A stretch of 64,000 nt of DNA from NCBI RefSeq assembly GCF_040448685.1, contig NZ_CP159290.1:1984001-2048000 (forward strand), given 5' to 3'. The position numbers and the translations under genes were made by a program. Position 1 is the first letter of the stretch. Each line of letters opens with the position of its first letter. This DNA is from Cellulosimicrobium sp. ES-005. GTDB taxonomy: Bacteria; Actinomycetota; Actinomycetes; Actinomycetales; Cellulomonadaceae. This document shows, piece by piece, positions 1-6,794 of the stretch. The notes under the pieces were generated by a model. The model was not told the origin of the DNA and made no database searches. It saw only the letters and a program-made list of their open reading frames with translations.

Positions 1-455
1 ACCGCGGCGCTCACCGCGAGCAGCACGTCGAGGTCGACGGCGGGCGTGGAGCGGCCGGGACCCGCGGGCACCGGCACGACGTCGACCGCGTCGGCCCGGT
101 GGCGCAGCCGCGCGGGCAGCACCTGGCGCACGGTCGCGAGCGCCCGCACCGACGCCTCCGCGATCGCGTCCCCGGACCCGCTCGTCGCGACGGTCCGCAG
201 CGCCACCGCCAGCGCGACGACCTGCGCGTCGTCGAACAGCAGGGGCGGGAGCTCGGCGCCCGCGTCGAGGCGGTACCCGCCGTCGCGCCCGCGGGTCGCG
301 ACGACGCGGTAACCGAGGTCGCGGAGGCGCTCGACGTCGCGGCGCACGGTCCGAGGGTCGACGCCGAGCCGGTGCGCGAGCTCGGGGCCCGTCCGGTCCG
401 GGTGCGCCTGGAGGAGCGAGAGCAGGAGGAGGGTCCGGCGCGACGTCTCGGTCAT
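1..455 (-). CDS. YafY-type HTH/WYL transcriptional regulator (3' part cut by window edge)
   Basis: The protein begins MTETSRRTLLLLSLLQ. An N-terminal winged-helix of the DeoR/HTH_11 type follows, with PELAHRLGVDPRTVRRDVERL around residues 24-45 and the typical GYRLDAG wing near residue 60. This is the start of YafY/WYL regulators of about 310-330 aa; the WYL part lies beyond the left edge. The ATG at 453-455 is chosen because the HTH begins about 8 residues later. It is divergent from the VOC gene at 593 with about 137 bp between, the usual arrangement in which the regulator represses its neighbour. That regulatory role is inference. Confidence 0.85.
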   Translation of the reverse strand, partial: MTETSRRTLLLLSLLQAHPDRTGPELAHRLGVDPRTVRRDVERLRDLGYRVVATRGRDGGYRLDAGAELPPLLFDDAQVVALAVALRTVATSGSGDAIAEASVRALATVRQVLPARLRHRADAVDVVPVPAGPGRSTPAVDLDVLLAVSAA

Positions 456-592
456 GCCCCCATGCTCGCGCACCATGCGGGCGCTATCCGCCCGCATTGG
501 CCGGAAGAGTCGTCGTCATGAGCCCGGGCGGCGAGCCCGGGAGCTCGGGCGCCGCGACCCGCGGCCCCGACGACCGACCCGAAGGAGACACC

Positions 593-1009
593 ATGTCCGT
601 CCAGACGACCCCGCACCTCAACTTCCGCGGCGACGCCCGCGCCGCGCTCGAGCACTACCGCTCGGTGTTCGGCGGCGACCTCGTCCTCACCACGTACGGC
701 GACCTGGGCCAGGCCCCGGACCCGGGCGAGGCCGACCTCGTCGTCTGGGGCCAGGTCAGCGCGCCGAGCGGGTTCCGCGTCATGGCGTACGACGTCCCGG
801 CGGGACGCCCCTGGAGCCCGGGCGAGGCACCGTTCTTCGTCTCCGTGCGTGGCGACGACGTCGAGGAGGTCCGCGGCTACTGGGACGCGCTCGTGGACGG
901 GGCGACCGTCGTCGCGCCCCTGGCGTCGTCCGACTGGGCGCCCGCGTACGGGATGCTCACCGACCGGTTCGGCGTGACCTGGGTGCTCGACGTCGCGGCG
1001 AGCCGCTGA
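593..1009 (+). CDS. PhnB-like VOC family protein
   Basis: 138 aa. It opens with TPHLNFRGDARAALEHYRSVFGGDL, the hallmark of the PhnB / 3-demethylubiquinone-methyltransferase-like branch of the glyoxalase/VOC fold, and ends with FGVTWVLDV. GAAGGAG at 581-587 is a good ribosome binding site for the ATG at 593, so the 32 extra in-frame codons upstream are not used. These small single-domain proteins often sit beside a YafY regulator, as here. Substrate unknown; some relatives bind antibiotics or small metabolites. Confidence 0.85.
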   Translation: MSVQTTPHLNFRGDARAALEHYRSVFGGDLVLTTYGDLGQAPDPGEADLVVWGQVSAPSGFRVMAYDVPAGRPWSPGEAPFFVSVRGDDVEEVRGYWDALVDGATVVAPLASSDWAPAYGMLTDRFGVTWVLDVAASR

Positions 1010-1010
1010 C

Positions 1011-1046
1011 CCGGAGCCGGGGCGCCCCTCGCCCGGGGCGCTCCGG
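1011..1046. terminator. Hairpin between convergent genes
   Basis: CCGGAGC (1011-1017) pairs perfectly with GCTCCGG (1040-1046), with further G/C pairing inside. It lies directly after the stop at 1009 and between convergent genes, so it probably ends transcription from the left. No T-tract, as is common in high-GC actinobacteria. Confidence 0.5.
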
Positions 1047-1121
1047 CCGCAGCCGCGGCGTGGCGCGCGGCGTGCACGCGTCGTGGCGGACGGCGGCGGG
1101 TCGTGTCCGGTGCCGCCGTCG

Positions 1122-1961
1122 TCAGTCCCAGGTGGCCGTCGCGGGGTCCACGCCGCAGGAGCGTGCGTTCGCCTCGACCGCGGCGCGGAGCCACGTGGCC
1201 AGGCCGGGCGCCAGACCGTCGTAGTGCGCCCGGAACCCCTCGTCCTCGACGAACCGCCGGGCCAGGCACACGTGCCGGGCCGGGGTGCAGTCGAAGTGCG
1301 CGCCGATCGAGGCGCGATGGCGCTCGGCCAGCGCCAGACCCTGCGCGGACGTCGGCTCGACGCCGTCCCGGCACGCGGCGGCGAGGTCGGCCTCGAGCAT
1401 GGCGACGGTGTGGGCGAGGTCCTGCCAGTCGTCGAGCGACCGCTCGGCGGACCGCTCCGCGTACTGCGCCCACTGCGGGGTGTCTCCCCAGCGCTCGCGC
1501 GCCTCGGCGGGCCACGCCGGGTCCCACGTCTCGCCGAACAGCGCGACCTGCTCCGCCGGGGTCAGGAGCAGGCCGCGCTCCCGGGCGTCGAGGAGCCGGT
1601 CGAGCGCGTGCGCCGTCCGCTCCATGCGCGCGATGCGCTCGCCGAGCAGCGCGCGGTGGCGGCGCAGGGCATCGACAGCGTCGTCCCCGGGCGCGTCGAG
1701 CAGCTCGGGGATGTCCTCGAGCGCGACGTCGAGCTCGCGGTACGCCGCGACCCGGCGCAGGCGCGCGACGTCGGTCGGCGCGTACAGCCGGTAGCCCGCC
1801 GAGGTGCGCGCCGACGGGCGGACGAGCCCGACGGCGTCCCAGTGGTGCAGCGTCCGCACGGTGACACCGACCGCGGCCGCCGCGTCGCCGACGGTGAGCG
1901 CGTCGCCGACGCGACGAGGCCGGGGGTCCGAGGTCACGCGTCCCAGTGTCTCAGCGGTCAC
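1122..1961 (-). CDS. MerR family regulator with TipAS-like C-terminal domain
   Basis: 279 aa. The MerR DNA-binding domain is clear: LTVGDAAAAVGVTVRTLHHWDAVGL, then SAGYRLY, then the long dimer helix. The C-terminal ~120 residues (from GETWDPAWPAEAR to FVEDEGFRAHYDGLAPGLATWL) look like the TipAS antibiotic-recognition fold. The GTG at 1959-1961 is chosen because it overlaps the TGA of the upstream VOC gene (GTGA), indicating translational coupling; the alternative GTG at 1935-1937 would shorten it by 8 residues. A 19-bp-spaced promoter with a dyad, the MerR operator architecture, lies upstream of the two-gene operon, so autoregulation is likely. TipA-type activators respond to bound drugs; the ligand here is unknown. 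Confidence 0.9.
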   Translation of the reverse strand: MTAETLGRVTSDPRPRRVGDALTVGDAAAAVGVTVRTLHHWDAVGLVRPSARTSAGYRLYAPTDVARLRRVAAYRELDVALEDIPELLDAPGDDAVDALRRHRALLGERIARMERTAHALDRLLDARERGLLLTPAEQVALFGETWDPAWPAEARERWGDTPQWAQYAERSAERSLDDWQDLAHTVAMLEADLAAACRDGVEPTSAQGLALAERHRASIGAHFDCTPARHVCLARRFVEDEGFRAHYDGLAPGLATWLRAAVEANARSCGVDPATATWD

Positions 1962-2464
1962 GACCGGGGAGCCTCGATCCCGATGCCGTCGAGGAACCGC
2001 GCGGCGTCGCTGTCGGGGTCGTACGGTCGCGCCGCGGTCATGACGACCCGCGTGTTCTCGGGCGTGCGGACCTCGACCTCGACGGAGCCCCACGGCATCT
2101 CGCGGGGACCGGTCGTGCTCCCGGGCGAGACGTCCTCGCACGCGGCGACGATCCCGTCGAGCTGCGACAGCACGCACGAGAAGCTGACGGTGAGCGCGCT
2201 CGGCCCGGGCGCGGGCGTCCCCGGGACGAGCAGGACGTCCTGGAACGCCCAGCGCCGCAGGTGCACGACGCCGCCCGGGACGGAGAAGAGGTCGAAGAAC
2301 CCGAGGCCGCGGGTCCACAGGTCGACGGACGCGGCGAGGTCCGCCGTCGGGACGGTGACGAACTGCGGCATGCCGTAGATGCCGCGGAACGGCTCGGGGG
2401 CGACGGCGTCGGGCCCGGGGGCGGGGACGGGGGACAGGTCGAAGGCGGGGTACGTGTCGGTCAT
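1958..2464 (-). CDS. VOC family (glyoxalase/bleomycin-resistance fold) protein
   Basis: 168 aa. A VOC module runs from about residue 33 (MPQFVTVPTADLAASVDLWTRGLGFFDLF) to about 155, with the usual internal duplication (VLLVPG ... VVMTAARPYDPD). It is the first gene of an operon with the MerR regulator at 1122-1961, overlapping it by 4 nt. The ATG at 2462-2464 lies 6 nt after a CACGCT -10 element, so the mRNA is probably leaderless. A MerR/VOC pair suggests ligand-induced binding or detoxification of a small molecule; that is inference. Confidence 0.85.
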   Translation of the reverse strand: MTDTYPAFDLSPVPAPGPDAVAPEPFRGIYGMPQFVTVPTADLAASVDLWTRGLGFFDLFSVPGGVVHLRRWAFQDVLLVPGTPAPGPSALTVSFSCVLSQLDGIVAACEDVSPGSTTGPREMPWGSVEVEVRTPENTRVVMTAARPYDPDSDAARFLDGIGIEAPRS

Positions 2465-2501
2465 GCGGCGAGCGTGCGCCCTGACGCCGCGTGAGGGTCA
2501 A
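2465..2501 (-). promoter_or_regulatory. MerR-type promoter/operator of the VOC-MerR operon
   Basis: On the minus strand a -35 TTGACC (2496-2501) and -10 CACGCT (2471-2476) are 19 bp apart, the long spacer typical of MerR-activated promoters. The spacer contains a dyad: CCCTGACGC (2479-2487) and GCGTGAGGG (2489-2497) match as inverted repeats at 8 of 9 positions. Six nt separate the -10 from the ATG. The -35 overlaps the stop codon of the GNAT gene. Confidence 0.65.
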
Positions 2502-3094
2502 GCGCCGTCGCGCGGCTCGTCGGCCAGCAGCGCGTACGTCACGCCGTCGACCCAGCCGAGGTCGCGGTGCAGCGAGTCCCGCACGCCCACGCCCTCGCGC
2601 CGCATGCCCACGCGCTCCATGAGGCGCCACGACGGCTCGTTGTCCGCGAACGCGTTCGCGACGACCCGCCGCAGGCCGAGGTCCTCGAAGCACACCTCCA
2701 GCAGGGCGCGGACGGCCTCCGTCGCGTAGCCGCGTCCCTGGTGCGACGGCGAGAACGCCCAGCCGATCTCCGCCTCGTCCGGTCGGGGGCGGTCGACGAC
2801 GTCCTGCTGCGCCCAGCCGTCGCGCACCGCGAGGTAGAGGTCGCCCACGACCTCGCCGTCGTGCTCCACGACGAGCGTCGTCGCGAGCCGGTCGGGCTCG
2901 CCGTGGTGGACGCGCCACTCCTCGACGCTCACGAACCGCCGGGAGAGCCATCGGTCCACCGCGGGCAGGCTGCGGTAGGCGAAGAGCGCGTCGGCGTCGT
3001 CGGGCCGGGCGCGGCGCAGCGAGAGGCGCGGGGTCGCCACGGGCCACGCGACCCGGTCGAGGGCGTCCGGACGGACGTCGGTGGTGTCGGCCAT
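2498..3094 (-). CDS. GNAT family N-acetyltransferase (RimJ/RimL-like)
   Basis: 198 aa. N-terminal WPVATPRLSLRRARPDDADALFAYR, a central DEAEIGWAFSPSHQGRGYATEAVRALL (acetyl-CoA pyrophosphate loop with the Q/R-x-x-G-x-G/A pattern) and a C-terminal LRRVVANAFADNEPSWRLMERVGMRREG. This is the RimJ/RimL-like branch, which acetylates N-termini or small amines. The ATG at 3092-3094 gives the usual length. It runs in the same direction as the VOC-MerR operon, whose promoter overlaps its 3' end. Substrate unknown. Confidence 0.85.
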   Translation of the reverse strand: MADTTDVRPDALDRVAWPVATPRLSLRRARPDDADALFAYRSLPAVDRWLSRRFVSVEEWRVHHGEPDRLATTLVVEHDGEVVGDLYLAVRDGWAQQDVVDRPRPDEAEIGWAFSPSHQGRGYATEAVRALLEVCFEDLGLRRVVANAFADNEPSWRLMERVGMRREGVGVRDSLHRDLGWVDGVTYALLADEPRDGA

Positions 3095-3150
3095 GGGCAC
3101 CACCCTGGCACGCCTCCCGGACGGGGATCGAGCAGATTGCCGCCGGGACG

Positions 3151-3172
3151 TGTCACGCGCGGCGGGGGCGTC
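3151..3172 (+). promoter_or_regulatory. Candidate ECF41-type promoter
   Basis: TGTCACG (3151-3157) and CGTC (3169-3172) resemble the TGTCACA / CGTC elements described for ECF41 sigma factors and lie about 55 nt before an NAD(P)-binding gene adjacent to an ECF41 gene. The 11-nt spacing is shorter than usual for ECF promoters, so this is tentative. Confidence 0.3.
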
Positions 3173-3227
3173 CGGTCGACAGGGGTGACAGGGCGGCACG
3201 TGCCTCACCCAGCGACAGGAGGACACC

Positions 3228-3986
3228 ATGAAGATCGTCGTGATCGGCGGTACGGGGCTCATCGGCTCGAAGCTCGTCACCGTGCTGCGGGACCGCGGCC
3301 ACGAGGCCGTCCCCGCCTCGCCCGGATCGGGCGTCGACACCCTCACCGGGGAGGGCGTCGCCGAGGTGCTCGAGGGCGCCGACGTCGTCGTCGACGTCTC
3401 GAACTCGCCCTCGTTCGAGGACCAGGCGGTCCTCGACTTCTTCCGCACCTCGACGGGCAACCTCCTGGCGGCCGAGGCGACGGCGGGCGTCGGGCACCAT
3501 GTCGCGCTCTCCGTCGTGGGCACCCAGGGCCTGGCCGAGAGCGGGTACTTCCGCGCGAAGATCGCGCAGGAGGAGCTGATCACGGGCTCGCCGGTGCCGT
3601 ACTCGATCGTCCACGCGACGCAGTTCTTCGAGTTCCTCCAGGCGATCACCGACGGCGCCACGCAGGACGGCGTCGTGCACCTCGCACCGGTGCGGTTCCG
3701 GCCGGTCGCCGCCGCCGACGTCGCCGTCGCGGTGGCGGACGTGGCCACGGGGACGCCGGTGCGCGGCATCGTGGAGGTCGCGGGTCCTGAGGAGTTCCGC
3801 CTCGACGAGCTCGTGCGGACCACGCTCGCGTCGCTCGACGACCCGCGCGAGGTCGTCGCCGACCCGGACGCGCGCTACTTCGGCGCACCGCTCGCCGAGG
3901 ACTCGCTCGTCCCGGGAGCCGGCGCGGTGGTCGGCGGCACCCGGCTCGCCGACTGGCGCCGGCAGCGGTCGGTGACGGCGCGGTAG
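3228..3986 (+). CDS. NmrA/SDR-like NAD(P)-binding protein (ECF41-associated)
   Basis: 252 aa. The N-terminal MKIVVIGGTGLIGSKLV is a complete GxxGxxG Rossmann dinucleotide-binding motif; the rest follows the atypical short-chain dehydrogenase / NmrA pattern (ADVVVDVSNSPSFED, a FRAKIAQEELI segment in place of the YxxxK region, VHATQFFEF). AGGAGG at about 3219-3224 precedes the ATG. The downstream gene is an ECF41/SigJ sigma factor; these sigma factors are characteristically linked to one carboxymuconolactone decarboxylase, oxidoreductase or epimerase gene, and this is probably that partner. Its reaction is unknown. Confidence 0.85.
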   Translation: MKIVVIGGTGLIGSKLVTVLRDRGHEAVPASPGSGVDTLTGEGVAEVLEGADVVVDVSNSPSFEDQAVLDFFRTSTGNLLAAEATAGVGHHVALSVVGTQGLAESGYFRAKIAQEELITGSPVPYSIVHATQFFEFLQAITDGATQDGVVHLAPVRFRPVAAADVAVAVADVATGTPVRGIVEVAGPEEFRLDELVRTTLASLDDPREVVADPDARYFGAPLAEDSLVPGAGAVVGGTRLADWRRQRSVTAR

Positions 3987-4034
3987 CGCCGGGCGGACGG
4001 GCCGGTGGTGCCGACGATGCGGGGGACGACGAGG

Positions 4035-4922
4035 ATGGCGGGCGTGGACGACCGAGCGACGGACCTGGCGCAGGCGGAGCAGCAGTTCAGCGCGGCGCGG
4101 CGACGGCTCTTCGGGATCGCGTACCGGATCCTCGGGAGCGCGGCCGAGGCCGACGACGTGCTCCAGGACGCATGGGTGCGCTGGCAGACGTACGACCGCT
4201 CCACGGTGCGGAACCCCGACGCGTTCCTCACGACGACGGTGACGCGGCTCGCGATCAACGTCGCGCAGTCTGCGCGCGTGCGTCGCGAGACGTACATCGG
4301 ACCGTGGCTCCCCGAGCCCGTCGACACGAGCGCCGACCCGACGCTCGGGGCCGAGCGGGGCGAGGCGCTCGAGGTCGCGCTCCTCATGCTGCTGGAGAAG
4401 CTCACCCCGACCGAGCGCGCGGCGTACGTGCTGCGCGAGGCGTTCGACTACCCGTACGAGCAGATCGCGGAGATCGTCGGGCACTCGCAGGCGAGCGTGC
4501 GCCAGCTCGTGAGCCGGGCGCGCCGCCACCTGGGGGAGGAGCGCCGCGCGCCGGTCGCCCCGGAGGCCCAGCGGCGCCTGCTCACCGCGTTCGTCGCCGC
4601 CGCGAAGGCGGGTGACGTCGCGCTCCTGGAGCAGCTCTTCGCCGAGGACGTCGTCTCCTACTCCGACGGTGGGGGAGCGGTCCGGGCCTCGAAGTTCCCG
4701 GTCGTGGGCCGGCCGCGCGTCGCGAAGTATCACCACGCGTTCGCCGAGCGCTTCTGGGCGGGCGTCGACGTCGAACCGGCCGACGTCAACGGCCGCCCGG
4801 CCGTCACGCTGTCGCGCGACGGGGAGCTCTTCGCCGTGCTCACGGTCCGCGCCACCGCCGACGGCATCGACCGCGTGCTGTGGATGATGAACCCGCACAA
4901 GCTCGCGGCCGTCTCCGCGTAG
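4035..4922 (+). CDS. sigJ: ECF41-family RNA polymerase sigma factor (SigJ-like) with fused SnoaL-like domain
   Basis: 295 aa. Region 2 (AARRRLFGIAYRILGSAAEADDVLQDAWVRWQ) and region 4 (LTPTERAAYVLREAFDYPYEQIAEIVGHSQASVRQLVSRARRHL) are intact. A C-terminal ~100-residue SnoaL/NTF2-like domain follows (LLTAFVAAAKAGDVALLEQLFAEDVVSYSDGGG). This replaces a membrane anti-sigma and modulates activity in the ECF41 group. The ATG at 4035 has a GGGGGA site 8 nt upstream; GTG at 4005 and ATG at 4017 are alternatives. It follows the NAD(P)-binding gene and precedes a stand-alone NTF2-like gene by 7 nt. Confidence 0.9.
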   Translation: MAGVDDRATDLAQAEQQFSAARRRLFGIAYRILGSAAEADDVLQDAWVRWQTYDRSTVRNPDAFLTTTVTRLAINVAQSARVRRETYIGPWLPEPVDTSADPTLGAERGEALEVALLMLLEKLTPTERAAYVLREAFDYPYEQIAEIVGHSQASVRQLVSRARRHLGEERRAPVAPEAQRRLLTAFVAAAKAGDVALLEQLFAEDVVSYSDGGGAVRASKFPVVGRPRVAKYHHAFAERFWAGVDVEPADVNGRPAVTLSRDGELFAVLTVRATADGIDRVLWMMNPHKLAAVSA

Positions 4923-4929
4923 GCGCGGC

Positions 4930-5331
4930 ATGTCGCAGCGAGTCGGGTCGAGGGGGCCGGACGAGGCCGGGGCGCAGCACGCTCGCGTCGTCGCCGCGCT
5001 CCGCCGTGCGACGGGCGAGGGTGACCGCGACGCCGTGCGCGCCCTCGTCGCGCCCGCCGCGACCCTGTGGGTCGACGCCGCCGGCAGCGACGACGCGACC
5101 CCCGGTGCCGCCGAGGGCGGCGACGAGACGGCGCGGGCGCTGTGCCGGGTCCTGGGACCGGGGCCGGGGGTGGAGGTCGCGGTGTGCTCGGTGAACGGCG
5201 CGGACGGCCTCGTCGTGCGCCACGACGGCGTCGTGACGGGGGTCGTGAGCGTGGCGGTGCGGTCGGACCGGGTCTCCGAGGCCTGGGTCGTGCTCAGCCC
5301 GCCCAAGCTCGAACGATGGAACCGCGACTGA
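4930..5331 (+). CDS. Small SnoaL/NTF2-like protein
   Basis: 133 aa. It begins with a helical HARVVAALRRATGEGDRDAVRALVAPAATLWVDAAG and ends VVSVAVRSDRVSEAWVVLSPPKLERWNRD. This layout matches the SnoaL-like C-terminal domain of SigJ sigma factors, including the terminal V-x-NP-x-KL-like segment, but there is no sigma region. It starts 7 nt after the sigma gene and is probably co-transcribed. It may be a detached paralogue that binds a ligand or the sigma factor. Function unproven. Confidence 0.65.
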   Translation: MSQRVGSRGPDEAGAQHARVVAALRRATGEGDRDAVRALVAPAATLWVDAAGSDDATPGAAEGGDETARALCRVLGPGPGVEVAVCSVNGADGLVVRHDGVVTGVVSVAVRSDRVSEAWVVLSPPKLERWNRD

Positions 5332-5365
5332 CGCGCCTGAGCCGGCAGAGGTCTAGTGTCGCTCC

Positions 5366-5905
5366 ATGACGCTCTACCTCGACGACCGTGACGAGGGCCT
5401 GTCACCCGCGACGAGCCACCCGGCGTTCGTGTCTCTCGCGCCCGAGCCGTTCTACGACGAGGGCGAGGACTTCTCGCCGTTCGGCAACGACTCCGGGCAC
5501 GACGCGCTGCGGGACCTCGAGGAGTGGTACGCGGCCGACGGGCGCGACGACGCGCTGCCCGCGTTCGTCGACGGCCTCCTCGCGGCCTGGGACCTCGGGG
5601 TGCCGGAGGACGTCTGGGCTGCCGGGCGCGAGGCCGCGTCCGACGGGCTCCGCTCCGGCGCGCTCGACGAGGCGGCGCTCGCGGCGGAGGCGCGGGCGCA
5701 GGTGGCGATCGTGCTCGGCCAGCTCAAGATCCGGGGCGGCCTCACGCCGCACGCCCGCGCCGTGGGCACCCGGGCGCTCGACGTGCTGGGCGCGCTCAAC
5801 GACCACGCGCGCGCCACGAGCCCGGACTGGCCGTACGCGGACGACGACGCCGCCGCCACGGCCGCGATGGCCGCCGTCGTGCGGGACGCGCCCGGCCTGG
5901 CCTGA
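5366..5905 (+). CDS. Uncharacterised acidic protein (YfeS-like motif)
   Basis: 179 aa, no membrane segment, rich in Asp/Glu/Ala. The N-terminal third carries HPAFVSLAPEPFYDEGEDFSPFGNDSGHDAL, reminiscent of the FxPFGxDxGxDxL motif of YfeS-type proteins; the rest is predicted helical. I cannot assign a function. The ATG lies 6 nt after TAGTGT (5354-5359), a plausible -10, so the transcript is probably leaderless. Confidence 0.7.
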   Translation: MTLYLDDRDEGLSPATSHPAFVSLAPEPFYDEGEDFSPFGNDSGHDALRDLEEWYAADGRDDALPAFVDGLLAAWDLGVPEDVWAAGREAASDGLRSGALDEAALAAEARAQVAIVLGQLKIRGGLTPHARAVGTRALDVLGALNDHARATSPDWPYADDDAAATAAMAAVVRDAPGLA

Positions 5906-5912
5906 GGCCGCG

Positions 5913-6704
5913 CTACGTCGTCTGCGGCGGGTCGTCGTCGGCGCGACCGCCCACGAGGGTGCGCACCCGCTCCCACCGCGCCCGGTACCGCGCACCGAAC
6001 CGTGCCTGCGCGCGGGCGCGCCGGTGGGGCCGGTGCGCGTACCGCCGTCGGGCCCAGGGCGAGGTCGGCTTGGCGAGGCGGACCGCCCCGACGAACGCCA
6101 CGACCGGGACGACGATCCCGACGAGGCCCGTCGCCAGCTTGCCCTTGAGGATGCACACGAACGCGAGCGCGAGGTGGACCACGACGGTCACCGTGTACGC
6201 GAGCCAGCCGTCCTGCGAGCCGTCGGCCGCGACCCCGATCGGCGAGGCGGACAGGAGCAGCGCACCGCCGAGCGCGCCGCCCACGAGGATCGCGTCGATC
6301 GAGCGCTGGCCCTCCTGCGACCAGTAGACGTCGTCGACGTACAACCAGAGCGCGAACTCGTCGAGCGCGAGCGCCGCGCCCGCCCCGAACAGGAGGGCGA
6401 GCACCTCCGACCACGGGTGACCGGGGGAGTACCGGAACTCGAGCATCCCCGTGAGCAGCACGAGGAGGATGCCCCACACCTGGTGGTGCACGTGGACGCC
6501 CCCGACGGACACGTCGCCCAGCAGGGCACGCCGGGGCCGTGCGGCCGGACCGGGCCCGGGAGGGGGAGGCGGGCCCGCCTCGCGGCGCGCCCGGATGCGG
6601 CGCGTGATCGACCGCACGACGACGAACGTCACGACGAACCCCGCGAGCGCGAACAGGGCCGGCGCGCGCCCGGTGTCGACGACGTGCTCGGTGTACCAGT
6701 CCAC
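5913..6704 (-). CDS. Integral membrane protein, actinobacterial family of unknown function
   Basis: 263 aa with about five to six hydrophobic segments: one N-terminal anchor (APALFALAGFVVTFVVV), a proline-rich stretch (PPPPPGPGPAA), then HVHHQVWGILLVLLTGMLEF and four more helices before a basic Arg/His-rich tail. The HVHH motif and the acidic LDEFALWLYVDDVYW segment suggest a polar site near the membrane surface. It converges with the YfeS-like gene (7 nt between stops). Function unknown. Confidence 0.75.
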   Translation of the reverse strand: MDWYTEHVVDTGRAPALFALAGFVVTFVVVRSITRRIRARREAGPPPPPGPGPAARPRRALLGDVSVGGVHVHHQVWGILLVLLTGMLEFRYSPGHPWSEVLALLFGAGAALALDEFALWLYVDDVYWSQEGQRSIDAILVGGALGGALLLSASPIGVAADGSQDGWLAYTVTVVVHLALAFVCILKGKLATGLVGIVVPVVAFVGAVRLAKPTSPWARRRYAHRPHRRARAQARFGARYRARWERVRTLVGGRADDDPPQTT

Positions 6705-6794
6705 GGGTGCACCTCCCGGGCGCGGCCGACGCTCTGTCGGCCCATCGTCGCCGGTCCCGGGGCGCCCCGGCGAGCGGGACGCCCCGGCCGGGTC

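Noticed and set aside
4005-4034. Longer N-terminus of the sigma factor (GTG 4005)
   Set aside because: The added residues precede the family's usual start and GGGGGA is properly spaced only for ATG 4035.
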